From: Ianthella basta
Lineage: Eukaryota; Porifera; Demospongiae; Verongiida; Ianthellidae
Direction of reading: 5' to 3'
DNA: 64,000 bases
Assembly: GCA_964019415.1 (NCBI GenBank)
Contig: OZ025885.1
Span: 3,570,672-3,634,671 of the forward strand
Position 1 is the first letter of the stretch, and every line of letters starts with the position of its first letter. The notes under the pieces are model-generated. The model searched no databases and was not told the origin of the DNA. It saw only the letters and a program-made list of their open reading frames with translations. This document shows positions 1 through 10,069 of the stretch, piece by piece. Made by a program: the position numbers and the translations under genes.

Positions 1-518
1 GAATCTGGTGTCGATCGCAGGGACAGTTTGCGAAGGATGGGATACAGCCTAAGAGGAATTGCACCAGTGAGTCAGAAGCTGATGGGGCGCGGGAAACGAT
101 TTTCTGCCTTAGCTTCGATGTCAACACGAGGAATGAAGATGTTGAATTACTAGAAGGTGGTGTTGATGGCATCAACTTTTGTGATTATATTGAAAGGTCA
201 GTTCTTCCCGTTATGATGCCTTTTGATGGAGTCAACCCGAGATCAATACTGATCATGGACAATGCATCCATACACCACGTTCAGCAGGTTCAAGATTTGG
301 TAGATAACGCTGGTTGTTTGTTGTGGTTCTTACCAGCATACAGTCCAGATATGAACCCCATTGAAGAAGTTTTTAGCCAAGTGAAACGAGAACTGCAGAA
401 GAATGCAGCTGTCTATCAATCCTGTCAAAATCTAAGATTAGTCATATATTCAGCTTTTATGGAAGTCAAGGCAGCTGATTGTGCAGGATATATTAAGCAT
501 GCTGGATATAAAGTTTAG
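1..518 (+). pseudogene. IS630/Tc1-like DDE transposase, copy A (5' partial, frameshifted)
   Basis: This is the C-terminal catalytic part of a DDE_3-type transposase, which would cut and join transposon ends in the nucleus. Positions 1-120 encode the block after the first Asp (E-S-G-x-D-R-R-D, then GYSLRGIAPVS). 213-518 encodes the second Asp in MDNASIHH and the Glu in YSPDMNPIEE; I count 34 residues between them, the DD34E spacing typical of the superfamily. The C-terminus matches copy B (GYIKHAGY versus GYIQHAGY). The reading frame changes between the STRGM and DVELLEGG segments, near 130-145, so this copy looks broken. The N-terminal DNA-binding part lies outside the window. The family call is firm; loss of activity rests on one frameshift. 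Confidence 0.85.
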
Positions 519-839
519 ACTGGTTTACTGTTTTATTATACAGTATACTATGCAACACTTAATCACAACAACCTCATATGATTTGTGTATACATGTATGC
601 ATAATTACATATTATGCTCGCTATACATGATAATGTTTCCAGATTACACATCATTACTCCATCCAGTTGTAGTCCAATTAAATTCTGAATCATAATTCAT
701 GTAATCAAAAAGCATGCACAATGGTGCAAAAGAAAACATATTGTAACTATATGCATGTGGTCAAGCAAAATTTAACTGTACAAACTCAAAAGCAACTGCA
801 AAAGTTACCAGCTGAGGTCCTACTTAGCTAACTGCCAAG

Positions 840-1946
840 TCAGCATAATCCCATTTGTTCGAGTATGATACCTTTCTGCTTGTCAAAATCATCTTGACTC
901 AGGGCTCCGACTTCATAAAGGCTGAAGAGGCCCTTGATCTGCTGAATATACTTAGATTTCAGGTCAGCAACTTTCAGCGTTCTTGAAACATTAGGAGAAC
1001 CAGTATCATTGTGCTTTAGTGGGCTGCTAGACAATGGTGGTGTATTATGACCTCCTCGTACCACATCGGTAAGAGTCTTTGCCAATTCGGTAAATGCTTC
1101 TTTCAGTTCACTGGGTTTCTTGCAAGTTTTGGGGCCTTCAAACATTCGGCCACGAGGGGGATCATCAGTGCTTGTGTGCAAACCCACTTCCAAGGCTTCT
1201 GCCCAAAATCTATACTGCGGAGATGTGTATTTAGTGCCATGCCACTTCTTCAAGTCTTCAAACTTCGCCTGTACCCGTTCCTGCCTCTCTTCTGCATCGG
1301 ACCTCCGCTTCTTTGTTTTTGGTGCAATTTCAACATCATCTTCATAGCCTTCTTCCACGACCCAAATGCTTCCTCTGCCTTTGACATCAATGTCTACTAA
1401 GACACTAACCAAGTCACCGCAAGACTTAATCCAAACTCTTTTTCCTCCTCTGAGGTAATATCCAATATCAGCAATTCCTTCCACGCCCAGCTGTTCTGAA
1501 AGATATGTTTTGAAAGACGCCATACCAGTTGTGGAGTTTCTTGGAATGTTCTTCACAACGTAAGTCTTTGCCTCCTTTTCTCTGGCATCTATGGAGGGCA
1601 AGACTTTCACTGCCAGCTCTTTCACAATCTGTGCCCCAGGAGTAGTCGCCTCTGAGACGTTTGCTGTTCCTGTCTCTGTCCCTGACGAGATGCTCACCAT
1701 TTCCGCTTGCAATTGCAGGCAGCTGTCATCCACCACTGTGGAGATGCTGGCCGTTCCCTCTAGTAGACAACCGTCATCCGTAGCTGCTGAAATGAGAGAG
1801 GCGGACGGATCGCGTAAAACGTAGTGGCCTTGCGTTCCGACGACAGGAGAGAGTTGGTTTAACGTGAGCAGGGAAGGCAACTCTTCATCTTCTGAATACG
1901 GTACCAGTGTAGAGCCGAGCAACAAATCCCAATAGTGACCATCCAT
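840..1946 (-). CDS. Transposon accessory protein with SHOCT-like C-terminus, 368 aa
   Basis: This uninterrupted 368-residue ORF is convergent with the transposase. The N-terminal ~110 residues are Ser/Thr/Glu-rich and look disordered. Residues ~125-205 form a compact alpha/beta-looking segment (YYLRGGKRVWI) that resembles a ubiquitin- or PB1-like fold; this is inference. A basic stretch near 215 (KTKKRRS) could be a nuclear signal and is followed by a helical charged region and SPQYRFWAE. The last ~35 residues (IQQIKGLFSLYEVGALSQDD) have the SHOCT pattern: amphipathic helix, G-x-[IL]-[ST]-x-[DE]-[DE]-F, then K. A paralogue sits in the same relative place in copy B and a remnant in copy C, so it is a transposon gene. 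I do not recognise a named family; a regulator or partner of the transposase is a guess. Confidence 0.75.
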   Translation of the reverse strand: MDGHYWDLLLGSTLVPYSEDEELPSLLTLNQLSPVVGTQGHYVLRDPSASLISAATDDGCLLEGTASISTVVDDSCLQLQAEMVSISSGTETGTANVSEATTPGAQIVKELAVKVLPSIDAREKEAKTYVVKNIPRNSTTGMASFKTYLSEQLGVEGIADIGYYLRGGKRVWIKSCGDLVSVLVDIDVKGRGSIWVVEEGYEDDVEIAPKTKKRRSDAEERQERVQAKFEDLKKWHGTKYTSPQYRFWAEALEVGLHTSTDDPPRGRMFEGPKTCKKPSELKEAFTELAKTLTDVVRGGHNTPPLSSSPLKHNDTGSPNVSRTLKVADLKSKYIQQIKGLFSLYEVGALSQDDFDKQKGIILEQMGLC

Positions 1947-1978
1947 CGAGACTTACACCTAGCTTCAGACCGCGCGCG

Positions 1979-2092
1979 CCAAATCTGATTACTGTGTAAC
2001 GTGATGAATGCTATGCATGACGTCACGCCATTTGCCAATACGTCACGCCATTTGCGATTTGCCATTTTGGACAACCATTCTGAAATCGACTG
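1979..2092. repeat. Right terminal region of IS630-like copy A
   Basis: It contains two near copies of ACGTCACGCCATTTGC followed by GATTTGCC, GGACAACC and terminal ACTG. The order GACGTCA, GATT, GGACAACC, end, TA parallels the right terminal repeat of the 32183-34955 copy, although much diverged. Confidence 0.55.
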
Positions 2093-2149
2093 TACCTGTA
2101 GCTAGCTATCCCTAGCTAATTCTCTTTGTGTGCTAGTGTCACTCAAAGT

Positions 2150-3178
2150 CATCATCATCGTGATCATGGTCATCACCCACAATCCTTACATCAGGATCAG
2201 ATAAGCTGAAATCAGTTGTTTCTCCATCACTTGTAAACTGTCCATTTGGCAGTTTTTTCATCAAATGCTGTCATCCTTCCTCTGTACCACACCATATCTG
2301 TATTTAACATCAACTTCCTTAAAAAGCAAGTAGATGTCCTTAGCAGCAAAGTGCTGCTGCTTGTCTGGGGACCATGCTGACATTCTGAATCCTTTAAGTA
2401 GGACTGTTTCTGTTGCTCCCTTCGCACTTTGGCAGATTTCGATCTTGCTTCATGATCAGTCCTATTGTAAGTCAGGTCTCCACTGCAAATGGCAGCCATG
2501 TATTGATATGCACAAGACTTGTCACTTTTGTACAATGCAATCAGCAAAGATCTAAATGATGCAGTATTTGTCATTTTGGAGTCCCTGTTCTTTCTTTCCT
2601 CTGCATATGTGTCCTTAGGACAATCTCTCCATTCATCATCATTTTGTAGAGAGAATTCCTTACATAGCATTTGAAGGTGATACTGCCTAGTCCACCATTC
2701 TACCTATGCCTTTGCCTTTCCCCAGTGACTGTTGTTAAATGGATGCAATCCATTGAGGTGAAGGGACTCCACTGGCTTTTCATCACACAATACTTGAAAA
2801 TGGAAGAGGACTGTTGACTTTGATTGACCACAAGGTATGTGTGAGGCTACTGTATTGAATGCTCTCTTTTCCTCAACTGTCCTGCGCACCTTATCTGCAA
2901 CCCTCTGATAGGATTTGGCCCAGTGTACTTAGCACCCTCTTAATAGACCATTTGCAATAGTGGCACCTACTGCTTTTTGCAGTCCACTCACTTCAGCATC
3001 ACTCAAATCTTGAAGTAACTTGTTTCCATGCATTAGTCGTTGTGCTTAACTACTTAATCCAGTGGATGCTGCAATATGTTCTTTTAGTTCAGCAACTGTT
3101 GTCTCACCTGGTACTTGAAAGCTAAGGGTCCTTGTGTTGTCATGTACTAACAAGTTTGACCAAGTAGTGGATAATCTG
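2150..3178 (-). pseudogene. Ubiquitin-like-domain protein pseudogene
   Basis: Read on the minus strand from 3178, the translation begins LLVHDNTRTLSFQVPGE, continues AELKEHIAASTG, QRLMHGNKLLQDLSD and ATIANGLLRGC. This follows the ubiquitin pattern of first strand, helix, QRLIFxGKxLxD and a terminal LRG-like motif. An in-frame stop falls inside the domain and another directly after it. Further segments (CDEKPVESLHLNGLHPF, then the 147-codon ORF at 2227-2670) continue downstream with at least one frame change. The end is acidic (GDDHDHDDDD) at about 2150. No introns are seen across 1 kb, so it is an intronless or retrocopied gene remnant. The retrozyme insertion at 3179 interrupts its upstream side. 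Beyond the ubiquitin-like fold I cannot name the protein. Confidence 0.6.
3165..3178. repeat. 14-bp target site duplication, left copy
   Basis: TAGTGGATAATCTG occurs here and again at 4409-4422, exactly flanking the 365-bp-repeat insertion. A 14-bp duplication is the size typical of target-primed retrotransposition rather than of cut-and-paste elements. Confidence 0.85.
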
Positions 3179-3310
3179 AACAAGGGTTAATCATTGGATA
3201 TTACGCCTACCAGCCTTCTACACCGAAGTGTTTCAGGAGGCTGGGGGGCCGGAGCCCTTTTGATGGCAACCAGTGATGGCCCTCCCCCATTACTAGTCAT
3301 CCTACAAAAT

Positions 3311-3360
3311 GAGTGAATATTAATGGGGGAAGGCTAGCCTTCCCCCATTAATATTCACTC
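3311..3360. repeat. Perfect 50-bp palindrome at inversion junction
   Basis: Two 25-base arms meet at AGGCT|AGCCT. It arises where the inverted partial unit joins the first direct unit. The inverted copy lacks the hammerhead region, which lies between the two joined points. Confidence 0.95.
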
Positions 3361-3405
3361 TTGTTGAAACCACAAGTGTTTCACTGGTGGTGGATACAAG
3401 AGTGA

Positions 3406-3501
3406 CTAGTCATCCTGCATTCCATCAGTACGCCACACTGACGAGCCCCAATCAGGGCGAAACAGCTGTCTGTGGCTCTTCCATCTTTGTAGGATGACTA
3501 G
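3406..3501 (+). ncRNA. Hammerhead ribozyme, cluster 1 unit 1
   Basis: Core CTGACGA...GAAA is intact. Stem I has an outer 11-bp helix (CTAGTCATCCT with AGGATGACTAG), an internal loop, and an inner 6-bp helix (GCCACA with TGTGGC). Stem II is GCCC/GGGC with loop CAATCA. Stem III is the self-complementary ACAGCTGT followed by cleavage triplet GTC. Predicted cleavage is after 3470. Open-ended stem I makes it type I. The stem III can only form two pairs within one molecule, so a dimeric form would be favoured, as known for minimal metazoan hammerheads. Confidence 0.9.
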
Positions 3502-3770
3502 TAATGGGGGAGGGTGATCACTGGTTGCCATCAATAGGGCTCCGGCCCCCCAGCCTCCTGAAACACTTCGGTGTAGAAGGCTGGTAGGCGTAATATCCAG
3601 TGATTAACCCTTGTTCAACCTAGCCTGGCCTGGCCGTTGCAGTGGCTTACTGCAATGAACCGACCTCTCAACAATTCCGCGCAAGTCACGCTCATTACTT
3701 AGCCTTCCCCCATTAATATTCACTCTTGTTGAAACCACAAGTGTTTCACTGGTGGTGGATACAAGAGTGA

Positions 3771-3866
3771 CTAGTCATCCTGCATTCCATCAGTACGCCA
3801 CACTGACGAGCCCCAATCAGGGCGAAACAGCTGTCTGTGGCTCTTCCATCTTTGTAGGATGACTAG
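3771..3866 (+). ncRNA. Hammerhead ribozyme, cluster 1 unit 2
   Basis: Same architecture as the unit at 3406, with core CTGACGA. Predicted cleavage is after 3835, exactly 365 nt from the previous site. Confidence 0.9.
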
Positions 3867-4135
3867 TAATGGGGGAGGGTGATCACTGGTTGCCATCAAT
3901 AGGGCTCCGGCCCCCCAGCCTCCTGAAACACTTCGGTGTAGAAGGCTAATAGGCGTAATATCTAGTGATTAACCCTTGTTCAACCTAGCCTGGCCTGGCC
4001 GTTGCAGTGGCTTACTGCAATGAACCGACCTCTCAACAATTCCGCGCAAGTCACGCTCATTACTTAGCCTTCCCCCATTAATATTCACTCTTGTTGAAAC
4101 CACAAGTGTTTCACTGGTGGTGGATACAAGAGTGA

Positions 4136-4237
4136 CTAGTCATCCTGCATTCCATCAGTACGCCACACTGATGAGCCCCAATCAGGGCGAAACAGCTGTC
4201 TGTGGCTCTTCCATCTTTGTATTTGTAGGATGACTAG
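4136..4237 (+). ncRNA. Hammerhead ribozyme, cluster 1 unit 3
   Basis: Core is CTGATGA, with position 7 differing from the first two units; that position is free to vary in hammerheads. A 6-nt duplication (ATTTGT) enlarges the 3' side of the stem I internal loop. Predicted cleavage is after 4200. Confidence 0.88.
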
Positions 4238-4408
4238 TAATGGGGGAGGGTGATCACTGGTTGCCATCAATAGGGCTCCGGCCCCCCAGCCTCCTGAAAC
4301 ACTTCGGTGTAGAAGGCTGGTAGGCGTAATATACAGAGATTAACCCTTGTTCAACCTAGCCCGGCCTGGCCATTACAGTGGCTTACTGCAATGAACCGAC
4401 CTCTCAAC

Positions 4409-4422
4409 TAGTGGATAATCTG
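4409..4422. repeat. 14-bp target site duplication, right copy
   Basis: Identical to 3165-3178; it bounds the cluster 1 insertion on the right. Confidence 0.85.
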
Positions 4423-5564
4423 TATAAGATGAATTTTATCATTGCATATTTTGTATTTTATAATTGACATTGAAAAATTGTACCTGTAATCAGAAAGATG
4501 TTTAGTAGTAGCTGATTTTCTTATCTTTCTCTGTACGCACACAGTACACTGAAGATGCTATGTCCATGGTGTCAGCCTTTTTCTGCAAGTTGGATTACAG
4601 CATCTTCATTAATAATTGTAGCATTATTAAACTTTCTGATCATTGTAGATCTCTTTGAAATGGTGTGCAGGTGTTGTGTAATAATTGATGTTACATTAAT
4701 ATTAATGATATAATTGTATGCAACTGTGTTTCAATTTTGAATGAATCTACACACATATCTATTGCTTTGCAGTCCCCTTCTGATCTGTTGTCTTCTGTGC
4801 TGTCTGTTGAACATTGCAATGCTAGTGTCCCTTATCACACAGGATCCATCATGAATGTAGCTGTGCTGGAAGTAATAGCTCTTAGTCACTTTCATATAGC
4901 TCCGCTGGTGCTCAGCAAGAGCCTGATGTAATTGATGGAAATGCCTGTAATCTGCTTTCTGGTGTAAAGCATTCGACTGATATTCATGGAGTAGCTCGAC
5001 ATGTAAGGCAAGAACTGCAAAAGAAGCGACAATCAGCACTTTCCAGCGACTCATCATTCGCGGTCCGAGATTCGAATGCCGCCGGCGCCAAATCGAAGTC
5101 AGGTGCACTAATCCGCGGTCATTACGTCCAAATTCGTGCATTCTAAATTAAATGACTAATCACTTCCTTCAATTGCTATTGGCTAAAAGAATAGGGGCTA
5201 AAAACAAATAACACGGCGTAGCGAACCACAGCATCTATTTTGTAGTTTTAACAGCTGATTCCGCTATTGCGTAACATACTCGTGCATATGCGTTGGTTTA
5301 TTTTCGGACGCCATTTTGATAGTTGCAATATAGGTTAAAATGGCGGGTGGCCGATGGCGCTAGCTATAGCGCTGATCTGGCAAGACATGAGGCTCGCAAT
5401 ATAAAATATTAGGACAAACATATATCTGGTGCAGTTAAATCTTAGCACGTATGTACATGGTGCAGCTCACAACGTAAAAGCTTATCATGTATAGTACAGG
5501 ATACAGACAACGTAAAATCGTACCACGTATAATACAGGATATATGTACTCATATTTTACAAACA
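4423..5564. other. Region without a recognised gene
   Basis: A 136-codon minus-strand ORF lies at 4731-5141, basic and Ser/Arg/His-rich with a hydrophobic stretch (VLIVASFAVLALHVELL) near residues 35-51. I recognise no family. 5160-5400 is locally richer in CG and could be a promoter of the former ubiquitin-like gene, but nothing decides this. From 5400 a short motif (ACGTA, TACAGGATA) recurs just before the satellite starts. Confidence 0.4.
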
Positions 5565-7950
5565 TATGAGCGACCAAACGAATCTTCCCTTGGAAATTTG
5601 CAAACCCTAGAGTAGAGCTCCAAGTGGGCCCAAACCACTTTTCTCGTATCCATTGGCTATGGTAGAGTGTTGCCAACTACACTCTAGTGCATGATTAAAT
5701 TGCTCCAAACGAACCCTCACGTACCCATTATGAACGTAGGAATGTTGTGCAGCCAATCTTGGGTCAATGATTTTAATTGGGTCTTAATGACTTTTCTCAT
5801 GCCCATTAGCAACAGAGGAGTGTTGCTTAACTGATGATGATTTCCAGTGAATGACTCATAATGGTCCAAATTGGTTATACAGGTGGCCTTTAGCAAGGGG
5901 GAGTGTTGCTCACTCAACCTCTAGGGTACGCCTGCAATTTAATGCACCAATTCAATTTTCTACTGTCCATTAAGAACAGGGGAGTGTTGCACACCCAAAC
6001 ATTAGTTCCAACTGTTCCAAACGTCATTTCACATTACCATTTGAAGGGACTGTTACCCAAACAAACTCTGGTCCGTGAATCCAAATGTTGTAAATTAACG
6101 TACACATGGCCATTGTATGGAGAAGAGTGTTGCCTTCCCAGCTGCAAATTTGAGCGCATTACTCCAAATAGTTAAAAACAGCTATCTAATGCCCAATAAA
6201 ATGGGGAGAGAGTGCTTCCTAACCAAACTCTAATACATGATAAGTAACCCAAACGACTTTTCTCATGCCCATTAGCAAAAACGATTGTTGCCAACCAAAC
6301 TCTAGTGCATGATTTAAACTGTTCCAAACAAATCTTCTCATGCCAATTATCAACGTAGAGTTGTCCAGCTATCTCTTGTCCATGGCTCCAAACGGTTCCA
6401 AATGGCGTTTATCATGTCTATTAACAATGTGGAAGATGTACCTGCCCAAACTGCAGCGCAATAGTCCAAGAAGTTTAAAACATTCTTTCTCGTGCTCATT
6501 AGCGAAGAGAGAGTGTTGCCTAACTAAACTCTAGTGCTTGACAGCAAACAACTTTAAACTACCTTTAACTTCGCATTTAGCGAAGAGGTAGTGTTCCCAC
6601 CTAATCTCTGGTGAGTCACTCCAAATGTCCCAAAGACACTTTACATAACCATTTGAAAGAGAGTGTTGCTCAACCAAACTCTGTTCCATGAGGTTAAATG
6701 GTTCTAAACCACATTTCTCATGCACATTAGCAAGGTGGGAGTGCTGTCTAACTAAACTCGAGTGCATAACTAAAACTGTTCCAAACGACATTTAACGATG
6801 CTATTTGAAGGAAGAGAGTGTTACCCAAACAAAGACTAACCTGTGACTGCAAATGTTTGAAACAATATTTTCACATTTCCATTGGATGCAGGTGACTGTC
6901 GTCTCAAAATGACTCCAAAAAGTTCTCATTTTTATTAGTTAGTGTGGAGTGTTGCCAACTACATACTAGTGCTTGATTCCAAATGTTGCAACGAATCAAG
7001 TCATGCCAATTATCAACGTATCACAGTTGCCCTTCTAATGGCAAAATTTTATCAAACAACATTTCTCATGCCCAGTAGCAAGGTTGATGGAAGGTGATTC
7101 CTAACCAAGCACTGGACAGTGACTTTTCTAAAGACCATTAGCAAAATGGAAGTGTTGCCCAACCAAACTCAAGTGCACGACTGGAAATCGTCTTACTCTA
7201 ATTTTCACTTGTCCATTTGGAAGAGGGAATGTTACCCACACAAAATCTTGTGCATCACTCCAAATTAATGTTTCAAAGTTTCTCATGCCCATTAGAAAAA
7301 TTGTGAAAGTGTTGCACTTCTAAACTACAGCACAAGGCTCCAAGTGGTCCAAATCAACATTTGTCATGCCCATTAGCAAGAGGGGAGTGCTCTCAAATCA
7401 AACACTAATGCATGACTCCAAATGCTCCTTTAAAAGAATCTTCACATGGCCATTAGCAAACTTTAGAGCATAACTTGAAATGGTCCAAAGCAAACTTTCA
7501 CGTGACCTCTAGTAAAAGGACAGTGTTGCCAAACCAAACTCTAGTGCATGACTCCAATGGCCCTAAAAAACTTTCTACTTAGTCATTAGCAATGGGAGCA
7601 GTGTTGGACCCCTAAATTCTAGTGCTTTACTCCAAATAATCCCTAACTACTTCTAACTTGGCATTTAGTAAAGGGTTAGTATTGCCTACCTAGACTCTAC
7701 TGCATGAATTTAAATGGTTCGAAACGACTTTTCTCATGCACCGAACTTTTGTGCATAATTCCAAATGGGCTAAAACAAATTTTTCATGCTTCTTAGCAAG
7801 ATAAGGGTATTGCTAATTCAGAGTCTGGACAGTGAATTAAATTAGTGCCAAGCCATTCTTATCATAACCATTAGTAATGAGGAACCTATACCTAGCCAAT
7901 ATCAAGTCCATGACTTCAAATGGTCCAAAATTACTTTTACTCTAGCAAGA

Positions 7951-7965
7951 GGGGGGGGGGGGGGG
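7951..7965 (+). repeat. G15 homopolymer
   Basis: Fifteen consecutive G inside the satellite; its length is likely uncertain in any assembly. Confidence 0.9.
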
Positions 7966-9415
7966 AGAGAAATTTACTCACACATACTATAATGCATGAC
8001 TCCAAATGTTTCAAACAACTTTTAACATAGCCATTTGAGGGAGGGGAGTGTTCCCCAACCAAGCTCTATTCCTTGACTTTCAATGGTTCCAAACGATCTT
8101 TCTCATGCTCATTAGCAAGGTGTCAGTGTTGCTCACCGAAACCGCATTGCAAGACTTCAAATGGTGTAAAACTACACTTCTCATGCACTTTTACAGAGGG
8201 GTGTTACCTAGACAAACGCGAGTTTAGGAATTCAATGGGTCTTAAACGAATCTTTCTTAGGAAATTTGCAAATCCTAGAGTAGAACATTTATCATGTCCA
8301 TTGGCTATGGCAGAGTGTTGCCAACTACACTCTAGTGCATTATTAAATTGCCCCAAATAAACCCTCTTGTACCCATTATGAACGTAGATTTTTTTTGCAG
8401 TCAATCTTAGGTTGATGATTATTAATGCTTCTTAATGACTTTTTTCATACCCATTAGCAACAAAGGAGTGTTGCCCAACCAATGATGATTTCCAGTGAAT
8501 GACTCTTAATATTAATTTTACACCTAGCCTTTAGCAAGAAGAAGAATTGTTCAATCAAACTCTACTGTACGCCTGCAATTTAATGTTCCAAATCAGTTTT
8601 CTACTGTCCATTTAGAACAGGGGAGTGCTGCACACCCAAACACTAGCTCCAATTGTTCCAAACTTCATTTCACACTTCACCACTTGAAGGAAGGCAGTGT
8701 TACTCAAACTAACTCTGGCCTGTAACTCCAATTGCTGTAAATTAACTTTCACATGGCTTTTGTATAAAGATGAGTGTTACCTTCCCAACTGCAAAATTGA
8801 GTGCATGACTCTAAATGGTTGAAAACGGCGTTTCAAATGGGGAAAGTGCTTCCCAACCATACTCTATTGAATGATTCCTAGAGGTCCCAAAACAAATTTC
8901 TCATGCCCATTAGCAAGAAAGAATTGTTGCCAACAAAACTCTGGTGCATGATTTGAAGTGTTCCAAACGAATCTTTTCATGCCGATTATCAACGAATAAA
9001 AGTTGTACAGCCAATTCTGGTCCATGACTTCAAATGGACCGAAATGATGTTTCTCAAGTCCATTAGCAGGGTGAAAGTTTGCCCACTTAAACTTAGGCGC
9101 AAGAAGTTCAAAACGTCATTTTTCATGTTCATTAGCAATGAGTGTTGCCTAACCAACCTCTAGAGCTTGACTACAAGTAATCCCAATCCATTTTAGCGAA
9201 ACTCTTTACATGGCCATTTGATAAAGAAGAGTGTTGCCCAACCAAACTCTGTTTCATTTGGTTAGATGATTCTGACCCATTTTCTTATGCCCATTAACAA
9301 GGTGAGAGTGTTGTCTAACTAAACTCAAGTGCATAACAAAAACTGTTTTAAACGACATTTAACATTGCCATTTGAAGGAAAAGATGTTTGAAATGATATT
9401 TCACATTGCCATTAA

Positions 9416-10069
9416 CCCTTTAGCGCCCAATGACACCTTTAGGTGTCATAAAACGCAATGTCGTTAAGGCCCATTGACACCTAAAGGTGTCATAACTAAA
9501 GAGGCCTAAAAAACGTCGCTGCTTCAGTGGTTACAAGTCTTCTACGCAAGCAACTGTTTCCAAGGACATGTACCAGTAGAAAAAGCTTCTTTCAGCGAGC
9601 GTACCTTGTCTTCTGGTCGCGCAAGCTGCGTGCAAGCAACTGCTTTAGTTCGAGCGACATAACGCCGTGTCCTTTCTCGTTTGTAGTTAAAGCCAAAGAA
9701 CGCGCGCCGCTAACGAAATGGTGAAGTACGGGCTCTACATCTTCCTGTGATACTGCGCCAACAATTCGCTTACGTACGTACTTACATCGTCACGTTTCAT
9801 GGCCGAGAAAAAGCTTGAAGAGTAGGCGTGCGACGTCTTCCTCAATGGCACCACGCACTAGCGCGAAGTGTCTGGATTTGATTCAACTACACTGTCAAAC
9901 GTCATGCAGTATATCAGTCTACACTACCTTTCTCCTTATGTCGCTGTTTGGGCGAAGGAATGACCAGAAAGCGTGAAAATTTAGTGCACAAAATCTTCGT
10001 GTTACGCAGCCATTTTTAAACTCGGGCATTTAGAGTATGGCGCGAATTTTAAACTTGAGCACTATAGGG
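9416..10069. mobile_element. piggyBac-like non-autonomous element (MITE), 654 bp
   Basis: It is flanked by TTAA at 9412-9415 and 10070-10073, with imperfect inverted ends (CCCTTTAGCGCCCAA against CCCTATAGTGCTCAA). TTAA targets and CCC ends are the signature of the piggyBac superfamily. Outside the element the satellite continues (GCCATT then ATGCAGGTGACTGT), matching the uninterrupted satellite near 6880, which proves insertion. Near its left end are two 18-20-bp palindromes based on TGACACCTTTAGGTGTCA. The interior has no transposase; the 65-codon ORF at 9527 resembles nothing known. Confidence 0.85.

Larger units (their letters stand above)
1..2092. mobile_element. IS630/Tc1-like two-gene DNA transposon, copy A (left part outside window)
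   Basis: A DDE transposase gene on the plus strand and an accessory gene on the minus strand face each other. The same convergent pair recurs at 32183-34955, and remnants of it lie at 41270-43187, so both genes belong to one element. The right end resembles the terminal repeat of the 32183 copy (GGACAACC core) and finishes in ACTG at 2092 followed by TA at 2093-2094, the target dinucleotide expected of the IS630-Tc1-mariner superfamily. The left end is cut by the window. 519-839 between the two genes is AT-rich and holds nothing recognisable. Confidence 0.8.
3179..4408 (+). mobile_element. Hammerhead-ribozyme tandem element (retrozyme-like), cluster 1
   Basis: The insertion consists of a short inverted partial unit (3179-3335) followed by nearly three direct units of 365 bp. 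The interval between identical positions is exactly 365 (cleavage sites after 3470, 3835 and 4200). Each unit holds one hammerhead motif and no ORF. Many internal stems (TTGCAGT/ACTGCAA, ACTCTTGT/ACAAGAGT, the ends of the GGTGATCACTGG arm) predict a compact RNA. Flanking 14-bp direct repeats show insertion as one block. The right end is ...GACCTCTCAAC and the left end is the complement of GATTAACCCTTGTT. The inverted 5' part fits twin priming during target-primed reverse transcription. The organisation matches published retrozymes and metazoan hammerhead circRNA elements; autonomous functions would be supplied in trans, possibly by Penelope-like or LINE enzymes. Confidence 0.85.

Noticed and set aside
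840-2074. Plus-strand ORFs at 1047, 1120 and 1591, and the minus ORF at 1859-2074
   Set aside because: They are shadows of the 368-codon accessory gene or lie in the transposon end; no conserved motifs.
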